Source: Actinomadura pelletieri DSM 43383 (GTDB lineage Bacteria > Actinomycetota > Actinomycetes > Streptosporangiales > Streptosporangiaceae). Taken from it: DNA of 64,000 nt. The translations under genes and the position numbers were made by a program. The notes under the pieces were generated by a model that did no database searches, was not told where the DNA came from, and saw only the letters and a list, made by a program, of their open reading frames with translations. The stretch covers positions 62,001 through 126,000 of the forward strand of contig NZ_RBWU01000001.1 of NCBI RefSeq assembly GCF_003634705.1. The letters are read 5' to 3'. This document shows, in pieces, positions 45,778-53,578 of the stretch. Position 1 is the first letter of the stretch. Each line of letters starts with the position of its first letter.

Positions 45778-45857
45778 TCTCCCGGAGCGGCCAGCCTGCT
45801 TGACCAACCGTCCCCAGCGCTCACTGCGTCCGAACTGGCCGCCGATCACCTTTCCTG
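45778..45857 (-). pseudogene. Fragment of DUF2637 gene, third copy
   Basis: An 80-base stretch nearly identical to the region of both DUF2637 genes that encodes FGRSERWGRLVKQAGRSGRL (compare 7402-7480 and 40806-40880). Only this C-terminal piece remains. It shows that a third element copy was once present between the two DUF2637 loci and the CRISPR region. Confidence 0.6.
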
Positions 45858-45938
45858 TAGCGACCTGGACACAGGCGAATTATGTGACGGATGGCGGAGG
45901 CACCCCCGAGGCGGGAAGCATCTTGCCTGAACGGGGAA

Positions 45939-45977
45939 CCGGGCCGTGCCCCATGTAGGACATGGGGCACGGCCCGG
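45939..45977. terminator. Strong hairpin downstream of DUF4360 gene
   Basis: A perfect 17-bp inverted repeat (45939-45955 with 45961-45977) and a 5-base loop (TAGGA), G+C-rich. It lies 19 bases past the stop of the leftward gene at 45997. No T-run follows on the minus strand, which is usual for actinobacterial terminators. It probably ends the two-gene DUF4360 transcript. Confidence 0.85.
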
Positions 45978-45996
45978 CCATTCTGGGTCAGAGGAC

Positions 45997-46641
45997 TCAG
46001 CACTTCTTCCAGGCGAACTGGTAGAGGGTCCGCACGCTGCCGTCGGCGGAGTCGAAGGAGATAAAGCTCGTCGCGTCGGGGTCCGAGGTTCCCTTCTCCA
46101 CGCGCAGCTCGGTGTTGATGTTGAAGTTCCGGTTCTCACCGCAGGGCTTGTAGACGAGTTCGGCGACCGGGGTGCGGTCGGTGAACTGCCAGTTGTTGGA
46201 GAACTTGCCCTTGATGGTGTGGCTGACGGGCGTCGTCTGGGCCATGCCCTGGTGGTAGTAGCTCGCGCGCTCCACCCCGGTGTCGCCCTTCGCCAGGTTC
46301 GCGTAGCCGCGGTAGTCAGCGCTGGCGATCGCGTAGGTGAAGCCCTGCGGAATCTGGACGGACAGGCTGAGCTGGCAGTTCTTGCGCATGTCGGTCGGGT
46401 TCGACTTCCCGCCGGCCTGGGCCGTGTAGTCGCTGTAGGTGACGGTGAAGGCGGTGTTGTCGCTCGACGGGGCCACGGCGGCGGTTCCGGCGCGGCAGCC
46501 GGAGCCGTTGACCGTGAGAACCTTCATGGTGATCTTGCCCGGGGGCGGCGGGTCGGCCGCGGCCGATGCCGTCGGGGCCACGCCCGCGGTCAGGGCCAGG
46601 CCGGAGAGGCAGGCCGCCGCAGCGAACACTCCTTTGCGCAT
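45997..46641 (-). CDS. Secreted DUF4360 protein
   Basis: 214 aa from the ATG at 46641 with GAAGGAG upstream. The N-terminus MRKGVFAAAACLSGLALTAG with ASAAADPPPP is a signal peptide with an AxA cleavage site near residue 29. The mature part (VLTVNGSGCRAGTAAVAPSS, then YSDYTAQAGG, NCQLSLSVQIPQGFTYAIAS, VEKGTSDPDATSFISFDSAD, ending in WKKC) follows the DUF4360 pattern, beta-rich with paired cysteines. It is the second gene of a tandem pair (30-base gap) ended by a terminator. Such proteins are exported and of unknown function. Confidence 0.88.
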   Translation of the reverse strand: MRKGVFAAAACLSGLALTAGVAPTASAAADPPPPGKITMKVLTVNGSGCRAGTAAVAPSSDNTAFTVTYSDYTAQAGGKSNPTDMRKNCQLSLSVQIPQGFTYAIASADYRGYANLAKGDTGVERASYYHQGMAQTTPVSHTIKGKFSNNWQFTDRTPVAELVYKPCGENRNFNINTELRVEKGTSDPDATSFISFDSADGSVRTLYQFAWKKC

Positions 46642-46671
46642 GGATCGTTCTCCTTCGTGGTAAGGGTGGGG

Positions 46672-47325
46672 TTAGGGGCAGCGCTTCCACGCGAAGTGGT
46701 AGGTCGTCTTAATGCTGCCGTCTGTGGAGTCCATGGCGACGAAGCTGACCTTCGACGCGTCCGATGTGCCCTTCTCAACGCGCAGTTCGGTGTTGATGTT
46801 GAAGTTGCGCTGTTCGCCGCACTCCTTCCAGACGAGCTGGGAGACCTCGATCTTGTCCGTGAATTGCCAGTTGTCGTCGTGCGGGCTCTTGATCGAGTGT
46901 GTGATCGCACCGGTCTGGGAGCTGCCCTGGAAGTAGTAGCTGGCCTTCTGAGTGGCCTTGGCGCCCTTCACGAGATTGGCGTATCCGCGGTAGTCCGTCT
47001 GCGCGATGGCGTAGGTGAAGCCCTGCGGCACGTGCACCTTCATGGCGATCTGACAGTTCTTGCGGGCGTCGGTGGGCTTCGACGAGCCGCCCGTCTGCGC
47101 CAGGTAGTCGCTGTAGGTGACGGTGAAGGCTTCCTTGTCCTGCGAGATGGCGACCGCGGCGGTGCCGATCGGGCACCCGGAGCCGTTGACGGTGGCGATC
47201 TCGACCGTGACCCCATCAGGGCCGCGGGCGAGCAGCGGAGTGGACGCGCCGACAGGGGTGACGGACGCTGCGGTCAGAGCGGCTGCGACCGCTATCGCAG
47301 CCGAAGCTGCAATTCCTTTGCGCAT
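46672..47325 (-). CDS. Secreted DUF4360 protein, upstream paralogue
   Basis: 217 aa from the ATG at 47325; AGAGGAA lies upstream and the open frame to 47352 adds only leader codons. Signal peptide MRKGIAASAAIAVAAALTAA ending GASTP. The mature part parallels the downstream paralogue segment by segment (IATVNGSGCPIGTAAVAISQ, then YSDYLAQTGG, CQIAMKVHVPQGFTYAIAQT, VEKGTSDASKVSFVAMDSTD, ending WKRCP). It arose by tandem duplication and both copies remain intact, which suggests selection for dosage or for a two-component surface structure. Confidence 0.88.
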   Translation of the reverse strand: MRKGIAASAAIAVAAALTAASVTPVGASTPLLARGPDGVTVEIATVNGSGCPIGTAAVAISQDKEAFTVTYSDYLAQTGGSSKPTDARKNCQIAMKVHVPQGFTYAIAQTDYRGYANLVKGAKATQKASYYFQGSSQTGAITHSIKSPHDDNWQFTDKIEVSQLVWKECGEQRNFNINTELRVEKGTSDASKVSFVAMDSTDGSIKTTYHFAWKRCP

Positions 47326-47345
47326 GGCGTTCCTCTTTAGTGGAT

Positions 47346-47416
47346 TGGCCACTTCCTTCAGCGGCCAGGGATGAAGATGCCCGACAATTTGGTTCCCAGA
47401 ATCCCGGAAGTGGCCA
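47346..47416 (-). promoter_or_regulatory. Inverted repeat in the DUF4360 5' UTR
   Basis: TGGCCACTTCC (47346-47356) and GGAAGTGGCCA (47406-47416) are an exact 11-bp inverted repeat with a 49-base loop. They lie between the predicted promoter and the first DUF4360 start. It could fold in the mRNA leader or act as a protein binding site. No riboswitch class is recognised. Confidence 0.45.
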
Positions 47417-47436
47417 CAGCGCCAGGATCCGAGTGG

Positions 47437-47465
47437 AGACTAGCCACCACCTCCAGAAGTGTCAA
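47437..47465 (-). promoter_or_regulatory. Predicted sigma-70-type promoter for the DUF4360 genes
   Basis: On the minus strand TTGACA (47465-47460) is followed after exactly 17 bases by TAGTCT (47442-47437), a good match to the main vegetative promoter of actinobacteria. It lies about 115 bases upstream of the start at 47325. The stretch 47466-47750 beyond it shows no gene. Confidence 0.6.
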
Positions 47466-47750
47466 TCGCCACGTTTTCACCTTTCTATGCATGAATTAAC
47501 TTAACAGGCACACCCTGCAATCTTTGCCGCCAGGATCGAAGATCGCATCACACAGGTATTTCTTTTGACAAGGAACGTTCCACGGCCTGGCTTACATGAC
47601 GGAGACCATCGGAATGAAGTCAGAGGATTACGGCGCGTTGCGCCACAGTGCCGCTCACACCGCGTTCGGTGCGACATGGCGCCCACCACCTGGTTACGCC
47701 GGGTGGTGAGTGCTAGGGCCCGGCAATGATGGCAGCGCCGCGGATCGGCC

Positions 47751-48195
47751 GTGACGACCGAGTACGAGCCTTGGGAACTGGACCCCGCCGTCATCGCAGA
47801 AGTCGCCGCCGGCGACGCCGACGGCGACTGGGCGGCTTTCCTCGACGGATACGTCGAGATGCTGGCCGCAGTGAGCGTGACCGGGCGCCGGCTGACAGCC
47901 GAGGAGCTCGGCACCCGGCGCGACCGCAGCCGAGCAGAACTGCTCGTCGCGCGCGCTGGTCGATATGTAGCTCAGCGCCCTTATGGCCTATCGCGCCGCC
48001 GGAATCTCCATCCCCCGCACCTCATAAACCCAGTACCGGCACGGTAGGCGCATTCACTCCGGCGCCGAACAGCCCGGCGACCTGGTTTTCTTCCACATGG
48101 GTGAATCCGGGCCCGAACACCGCGGTATCGCCTACTCACCAGACACGGGCACCATGATCGTCGAACCACACACCGGGGCGAAAGTTCGATACTAA
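47751..48195 (+). pseudogene. Remnant fused to NlpC/P60 peptidase tail
   Basis: The frame starting at 47751 (EYEPWELDPAVIAEVAAGDA) is an unidentified fragment, possibly the N-terminus of a regulator. From about 47960 another frame reads ALMAYRAAGISIPRTS, a stop codon (TAA), TQYRHGRRIHSGAEQPGDLV, then HRGIAYSPDTGTMIVEPHTG to the TAA at 48193-48195. This is the last third of an NlpC/P60 cell-wall peptidase with one in-frame stop. The catalytic cysteine region is lost. Confidence 0.55.
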
Positions 48196-48362
48196 AGCTA
48201 CAAAACCTTTCTTGGCGGCCCTGTTGGATTCACCCGACCGCCAAGCAAAAAGGTGATTTTCTGTGCAGGTGCCATGAAGTTCGCCGGGTGCAGCGGCGCC
48301 GTAGGGGCGCCGAAGGCAACGGTGAAGACAAAGAAACCGCACCCTCCGTAAGCTGTCGCCCT

Positions 48363-49022
48363 ATGAGTGCTGACGCTGAGGATGTAGCACGGCTGGTCGC
48401 CGCGTGGGAGCGGATCGAGACCTGGCTGCAGGCGCACGCGCAGGCTTCGGCGGCATTGTTGCGTCCACCTGCCAGTGATGCCGACATCGCCGCCACGGAG
48501 ACAGCCATGGGCGTGAAACTCCCCGCCACGCTGGCGGCCTGGTACCGCATCCATGACGGGGTGGACGAAAACCGGGCACCGTCTGACGCGATGCGGATCG
48601 CTGGAATCCTTCCAAGAGGCTGGACGATGCTCCCGCTAGAGGAAATGGCCAACGAGTACCTTATGCGGATCAAGTACGGCGAGCGGGAGACGGGCATTCT
48701 TCCGTGCGCGCGGAGGCCCGGAGACACCTGGTACGGCTGGTACGTCGATGCCCGCAAAGGGAAGCCTTCCTACGGAAACCTTGGCAGTTGGGGGGTCGAT
48801 GAGGAGGACGACCCCTACCCACGGGGGGTTGGTGGATGGCCCTTGCCGGACTGGCTAACCGAGATCGCCGCGGCGCTCGAACTGGGACGAATGATGTCAC
48901 GTCCGGACGGCACCGAGGAAGCGGAGACTCGGCCAGCGTTGTACCAGGGTGGGCTGACGTGGGTGAACCCGCGAAACCAGCACCTCGTCCACGATGTGGT
49001 GATGCTAGACGGGCCCCGGTAA
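48363..49022 (+). CDS. SMI1/KNR4 family protein
   Basis: 219 aa from the ATG at 48363. The segment LLRPPASDADIAATETAMGV followed by LPATLAAWYRIHDGVDENR is the classic SMI1/KNR4 (SUKH) opening. The later part has WLTEIAAALELG and a tail specific to actinobacteria. SUKH proteins are often immunity proteins to polymorphic toxins or act in actinomycete spore or stress biology. A NucA/NucB-like nuclease remnant lies 50 bases away in convergent orientation, and a toxin-immunity link is possible but not shown. Confidence 0.82.
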   Translation: MSADAEDVARLVAAWERIETWLQAHAQASAALLRPPASDADIAATETAMGVKLPATLAAWYRIHDGVDENRAPSDAMRIAGILPRGWTMLPLEEMANEYLMRIKYGERETGILPCARRPGDTWYGWYVDARKGKPSYGNLGSWGVDEEDDPYPRGVGGWPLPDWLTEIAAALELGRMMSRPDGTEEAETRPALYQGGLTWVNPRNQHLVHDVVMLDGPR

Positions 49023-49071
49023 GCGTGTGGTCCGGGGTGCGCCCCCGGACCGCACGCGGGATGGTGCTCGA

Positions 49072-50145
49072 TCAGGAGGACATCGACATCGTGCAGCGCA
49101 CAGGCCGCGTACTGGCGTTGCAGTGCTCAAAGCCCGGGGTGGACACCCAGTACGGGTCCCGGTTCAGCAGCCGGTACTTCCCACTGAAGCCGCTGGAGAA
49201 GGCCCCTCCCATGGACGTGCCCTTTATCCAGTTGGACATCGCCGAACGCCCGCAAAGCTCTCTGAAAGTCGGTGCCTGCTTCCGCTCGTCGTTGTATAGG
49301 TGCCACTCGCCCCGGACCTTGCGGGTGGCGTAGGTCTTCAGACACTGGTCGCCGGAGGAAACTGAGTTCAGGCCACCATAGGCAGCTGGCATACCGCTGG
49401 AGTTGTAGGAGGCGGCGAAGGCGAATTCATCACAGCTGGGCACATCTTTGCTGTTGATCTCTGGCAGAGACGCGGTCTCGGGGTGAGCATTTTTCTTGGC
49501 CCAGCCGCTCAGACAAATCACATCGCGGTTGTCATCTGGGGTACGGCCGGGATTGTCCGCCCTATCCCTAGGTGCAAGGTAGTACATCGGCGCGTTGTGT
49601 TGTTTGCTTCCAGGGTGGTTGGGCAAGGTCGATCTGATTAGCCAGGCGTGAGCTGCGGCAGCGGAAACCTTCTTGCTATTGAAAGTCCAGGTTGGACGAT
49701 ACTTGGTGAACACGCAGCCTGGCTGAGCCCCGACGATGCCGTCGTAGCGTATCTCAGCATCCAAAGCCGTCCAGCCACGAGAGGGCATCTGTTCGTTAAC
49801 CAAAGGTGGAAGCGTCGCGTAGGCGGTAATCTTCGGAGATAGGTGGAGCACGTTCTTGGCGCCTGCTTGGTTTCCGCCCGTCCAAGTGTGAGTGGTGTTC
49901 CCCACGGCGACGTGCTTATCATCCCGGCCCCACACCAGAGCACCGTCCCACGTCGTGTTGCCGGCGCAAGGGCCATCCACGCAACAGGCATCCGCGTCGA
50001 AACGGATATGCCCGGTGAGCGGGTTGACGGTATCTGTCGGCACGAGTGTCAGTTCCTGATGGAAGACGTTGGACTGGCCGGACAGCATGTACCGATCAAG
50101 GAACAGCCAGTCCCCATTAAGATATTTACCCTTGCCGCCTTTCTT
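49072..50145 (-). pseudogene. NucA/NucB-like nuclease, N-terminus removed by IS
   Basis: The open frame continues from the IS border at 50145 (KGGKGKYLNGDWLFLDRYML) through about 356 codons. Near the C-terminus PSCDEFAFAASYNSSG and later GDQCLKTYATRK resemble the NucA/NucB deoxyribonuclease domain (CDEFPFASTYEG...). The N-terminal signal peptide and start are missing because an IS5-family element sits at 50152. No N-terminal piece is found on the other side of the IS, so the insertion was joined to a deletion. Before disruption it was probably an exported nuclease or nuclease toxin. Confidence 0.65.
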
Positions 50146-50962
50146 TTACTTAAGAGCGTGTAGTTTGGCGAGTTTCTTGTAACAGGTGATGGCGGCTGCC
50201 AGGAACGCAGTGAACAGGCAGCCGTGGCGTTCGTAGCGGACGGTCAGTCGCCGGTAGCCCAGCAGCCAGGCCAGGGCCTGTTCGATCACCCAGCGATGCC
50301 GGCCCAGGCGCTCGCCGGACTCGACGCCGGGCAGGGCGATACGCGGCACGATCCCGCGCTCGCGCAGCCAGAACAGATGCCCGGCCGAGTGGTACACCTT
50401 GTCCGCGCGGACCTTGACCTGCCTGCGGCGGCGTGGCCCGCGCCGGGACCGGATCGCCGGTAACGCCATCAGTAGCGGCTTGAGCCCCGGCTGTCGTGCA
50501 CGTTGGCGGCCGAGACGCCGACCACCAGCGGCAGCCCGACGGCATCGGACCGCTCATGGAGTTTGCTGCCCGTCCCGCCCCGGTCGACCGGATTGGGACC
50601 GGTCAGCGATCCCCCCTTTTCACGCGGACCGCGGCGGCGTCCACGATCGCCGACGCCCAGTCCACCTGCCCACGCGCCCCGAGCTCGTCCAGCACCACGC
50701 GATGCAACCGTGGCCACAACCCGGCTCGGGTCCAGGCGGTGAACCGGCGATGCGCGGTCGGCGCGCTCACCCCGAACTCACCCGGCAGATGCCGCCACGC
50801 ACACCCACTGGTCAACACGTACACGATCGCAGTGAACACAGCCTGATCGTCCACCCCCGCCGTCCCGCCACCCTGACGACGTGGCGTGAATTTCGGGACC
50901 AGCGGCTCGGCGAACTCCCACAACTCATCCGGCACCAGACGCAGCGCAAGATCCGACGACAC
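50146..50962 (-). pseudogene. IS5-family transposase in shifted frames
   Basis: From the GTG at 50962 VSSDLALRLVPDELWEFAEP, then AIVYVLTSGCAWRHLPGEFG and TAHRRFTAWTRAGLWPRLHR form the N-terminal half. At the run A4G6 (minus strand, about 50620-50611) the frame changes to GPNPVDRGGTGSKLHERSDA, as in IS5-family elements that use programmed frameshifting. A second break near 50468 leads to the C-terminal RWVIEQALAWLLGYRRLTVR. The first shift may be natural; the second is a mutation, so the element is probably inactive. Confidence 0.75.
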
Positions 50963-51013
50963 AGTCCCGCAGTATCCAAAAGAACACCCACAATCCACAT
51001 GAGACACGCTCTT
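50152..51013. mobile_element. IS5-family insertion sequence
   Basis: About 862 bp bounded by AAGAGCGTGT (50152-50161) and its complement ACACGCTCTT (51004-51013). It encodes a transposase on the minus strand. No target duplication is visible at the borders, which suggests that a deletion followed insertion. It truncates the NucA/NucB-like gene on the left and borders the decayed CRISPR array on the right. Confidence 0.8.
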
Positions 51014-51082
51014 TTGGTTCAGCTGAGAATCGAGGGCACTCCACACCTCGGCAGCAACCGCGCTGTTCGCCGACGCACCGCG

Positions 51083-51469
51083 TATCGGACGGACTATCCC
51101 GCCTGCGCGGGGCCGACGACATCGAGCGCCTGTCCGCCTCTTGCCATACGCCATCCCCGCGTGCGCGGGGCCGACTCGATGGCGACGAACGTGAGCTTCC
51201 CGCTGACCGGACCATCCCCGCGCGGGGATGGTTCTGGTCCTTCCCCGAGCCCGTGCCGTGGGGGGACGTCGGCCCCGCCCACGCGGGGATGGTTCCGTGT
51301 AGGAGCGGTTCCCGAGCACGATCGCGGGGTCGGCCCCGCGCAAGCCGGGATGGTTCCTATCTGGCAGAGATCGTCTCGCGCGTAAACGCTGCGGCCCGTA
51401 CCCACGGGAATGGTTCGCGGCTTGCGATCGGGATGGCGTGTTCGTTGTGTCGGCCCCACACGCGCAGGA
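51083..51469. CRISPR. Decayed type I-E-like CRISPR array with internal inversion
   Basis: Four repeats on the plus strand (51258-51286, 51319-51347, 51379-51407, 51439-51469) share GTCGGCCCCGC...GGGGATGGTTCC with 31-32 base spacers, the form of actinobacterial type I-E repeats. The last two have many substitutions. To the left the same repeat appears inverted, ending at 51107 and 51165 (CCATCCCCGCGTGCGCGG form). Between them 51199-51225 is a hybrid palindrome (CCATCCCCGCGCGGGGATGG) where orientation flips. No type I-E cas genes are in the window, so the array is an orphan or a relic. Confidence 0.8.
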
Positions 51470-51554
51470 ATAGGTTTCCATACTTGGCTCGAAGCGGCGC
51501 GGAGAGACCTAACCCGTAGCGATTACTTAGGCCAGCAGCATTCGATAGCGTTGA

Positions 51555-51582
51555 GCCCGTACACGGGACGTCGTGTACGGGC
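51555..51582. terminator. Hairpin right of the decayed array
   Basis: GCCCGTACAC (51555-51564) and GTGTACGGGC (51573-51582) form a perfect 10-bp stem with an 8-base loop. No gene ends close by. It may be a relic terminator or part of an inactive element. The rest of 51470-51696 contains nothing I can support. Confidence 0.35.
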
Positions 51583-51696
51583 ACAAACGCTTGCTACGAC
51601 GGGCATGCGGTAGTTATCGGATATTGATGCGGTAGACGTCGCCGATTGGGTGGCCGGCATATGAAAATGGCTGTAGTCGCCCCTCGGACACAAACC

Positions 51697-52666
51697 ATTA
51701 GCACATGTGGAGGTCGGGACCGCCCTGGCTTCCACAAGTTGTTTCTGCGGGTAGTACGTCATCCTCACCCCGAGCTCCTGTACAGATCCGCCTTGTCATC
51801 GGGATGCGCGTCCACCCCGCCCGAGCAAGTTCACCGGTCCGGTACAGCAGCTCCACGAGCCCGTCACTACTGATCGCCTGGTCGGGCGGAACGGCGCTCA
51901 CCTCGCCTTCCAATCGAGCACGTTCCAGCTCGGCATCATTGATCCACATCGCAACCTGGACAGGGTCGGCACCCGCGTTGAGCGCGCGCAATACTGATTG
52001 AGGCGCCGCTCACACGGCAAGTTGCTTGCAGAGCCGGTCAGCGGCCGAGTTCTCCACACCGTTCACCGGACCGGTCATCGCCTCGACCGTGGCCTGAATA
52101 CGGGACGGTGAGAACGCCGTCACCAGCCAGGTGTCGATGCCCATGATGATCTTGGCCACGCGCAGGTAGACGGTATTGGGGTAGACGATCTTGTTGGCGA
52201 GGGCGTACTCGGCCGGGAACCGGCACCGATAGTAGGCCTGATCGTTGTTCCAATTGCCCTCATCCGGCGTTGCAATACCCGCAGAGCAGACACCCCTCGG
52301 GGCGCGTGGGGGCGCCGGGTGCGGTGCGCCATGTGGACCGCAGCGCCGCGCCCACGTGAGGCCAGAATGGCCTGGGCACATTCGAATTCCTCGACCGACA
52401 CCAGCGGTTCGTGGACTTATCGCTCGGACAGACCCACTGCTCACGGTCGTTCCAACGCAGCTTGGTGGTGTGGCCGAGCGCGACATCGTCGACGTGGAGC
52501 AGGACCTCGTCTTCGCGTTGTTTGTGCCGGACTTGCCAGCCGGTGTAGTGAACCCGCGCCGCCGACTTCGACCACGCCACCCGCACCCAGTGCTGGTTCC
52601 GTGACGGGTCGGCCGCTGACGGGGACGGAACGCCTTTTCGGTGAGTCCCTCGGCGATGTCGAACAG
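51697..52666 (-). pseudogene. Broken serine recombinase, copy B, abutting CRISPR array 1
   Basis: The same subfamily as the broken copy at 41781: LFDIAEGLTEK at 52666, then NQHWVRVAWSKSAARV, DEVLLHVDDVALGHTTKLRW, EGNWNNDQAYYRCRFPAEYA and the C-terminal tail LVEARAVPTSTCANGLCP at 51700, in several frames. It has no N-terminal half. Its upstream end is cut exactly where the first repeat of CRISPR array 1 begins (52667). About 20 bases past the stop are also shared with the other copies. Confidence 0.75.
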
Positions 52667-53101
52667 GTTGCGATCCCTCGTAGGGGCGATGAGGACCGCC
52701 GTCTCTTTTGACACGCCGTACGCCGTTCGGCAGCAGTTGCGATCCCTCGTAGGGGCGATGAGGACCGGGAGACTCGTGGCCGTGGGTTGGACGGTGCGAC
52801 GTTGTTGCGATCCCTCGTAGGGGCGATGAGGACGGCGGCCGTCCGGCGGGTGGGCCGGGAGCCGCTGTAGTTGCGATCCCTCGTAGGGGCGATGAGGACT
52901 CCACGGCCGCCGGATCCAAAGGGGCCGCGAAGGCGCTGTTGCGATCCCTCGTAGGGGCGATGAGGACTACCGGTCTTCGGTCCGGCGGCGAGGATCGTCA
53001 AACCGTTGCGATCCCTCGTAGGGGCGATGAGGACCCGCCACCATGGAACTGGAAGGGCTGATGCTGAAGGAGTTGCGATCCCTCGTAGGGGCGATGAGGA
53101 C
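52667..53101 (-). CRISPR. CRISPR array 1 (7 repeats, 6 spacers)
   Basis: Seven identical 30-bp repeats start at 52667, 52736, 52804, 52870, 52938, 53005 and 53072, with spacers of 36-39 bases. On the transcribed (minus) strand the repeat begins GTCCTCATCGCCCCTACGAG and ends GGATCGCAAC, so the crRNA handle would be ATCGCAAC. The stem is CCC/GGG around TACGA. The leader lies to the right (53102-53245), so the newest spacer is the one at 53035-53071. The distal end is fused to a recombinase remnant. Confidence 0.97.
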
Positions 53102-53245
53102 CCCAAGGTAAAGGTGCTGGTCATGGGGGGTGGGGCGGGTGGGTTTTGGGGGTGGTTTTCAGCGGGCCTTCGGTAGTGCGGGTGAGGCCGGTGTGTCGCT
53201 GAAGTTCGAGGCTGTTGAGGTGTCAAGGAGCGAGGTTAGAAGGTA
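53102..53245 (-). promoter_or_regulatory. Leader of CRISPR array 1
   Basis: About 145 bases, G-rich on the plus strand, directly right of the last repeat. The reverse complement of 61560-61700 (the leader of array 2) aligns to it along its length with few differences, including GGTAAAG near the repeat, a GGGTTTTGGGGG run, the core CCTTCGGTAGTGCGGGTGAG, and GGTGTCAAGGA at the far end. Leaders hold the promoter for crRNA transcription and the integration site used by Cas1-Cas2. Confidence 0.85.
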
Positions 53246-53291
53246 ACAGTGGCGTTCGGTCTGGCGGGTTTGGGTGGTGTTCGTGCCACTG

Positions 53292-53393
53292 GTTGCTGGC
53301 GGCCCCTCAGAGGGACGATGAGTGTTGGGGGTCTCGGGTCTGTTTGACAGGAGAACCAGTCTGTTGCGACCCCGGGTGGGCTCAGGGAATGAC
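53292..53393 (-). ncRNA. Degenerate mini-CRISPR (candidate Cas-regulating RNA)
   Basis: Two repeat-like sequences in the same orientation as array 1. The right one (53363-53393) keeps GTTGCGACCCC, giving on the minus strand the intact 8-nt handle GTCGCAAC of array 2. The left one (53292-53325) keeps GTTGC, CCCCTC, AGGG and CGATGAG around small changes. They enclose a 37-base pseudo-spacer, the same size as real spacers (36-39). Read on the minus strand, the pseudo-spacer starts AGACTGGTTCTCCTGT, which matches 53451-53466 at 14 of 16 positions. This is the layout of CreR/CreA-type RNAs that guide Cascade to a promoter without cleavage. Expression is not shown. Confidence 0.65.
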
Positions 53394-53431
53394 TGTGCGT
53401 CATGGTAACGGCTCCTCTGGGACCTTTGTCG

Positions 53432-53466
53432 GGGTTGCCGATCAAGATCGAGACTAGTTTTCCTGT
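53432..53466 (+). promoter_or_regulatory. Candidate cas promoter and pseudo-spacer target
   Basis: 53451-53466 (AGACTAGTTTTCCTGT) matches the first 16 positions of the pseudo-spacer except positions 6 and 10. Position 6 does not contribute to pairing in type I seeds, and here it would also allow a G-U pair. The base triplet before it is TCG, the PAM side. Inside the match is TAGTTT (53455-53460), a possible -10 box, 17 bases after GGGTTG (53432-53437), a weak -35. It lies 113 or more bases upstream of the cas6 start at 53579. Promoter assignment is tentative; the match itself is directly visible. Confidence 0.5.
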
Positions 53467-53578
53467 TTCTCGGACATGTCGGGAGTGGGGCGTTAGCGTG
53501 GGCGTCGTCACGCAGGAGTGGTTGGTGGTCACTGTTCCAGAGGGTGCCGACATTGCTGTCGAGTGGACGGGGAGGGGC

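Noticed and set aside
53344..53349. TTGACA as the -35 box of the cas promoter
   Set aside because: No acceptable -10 box lies 16-19 bases downstream, and the sequence is inside the pseudo-spacer.
53402..53578. ATG at 53402 as the cas6 start
   Set aside because: It has no ribosome site, lengthens Cas6 by 59 residues beyond the usual start, and runs over the candidate promoter region. The ATG at 53579 has GGGGAGGGG directly upstream.
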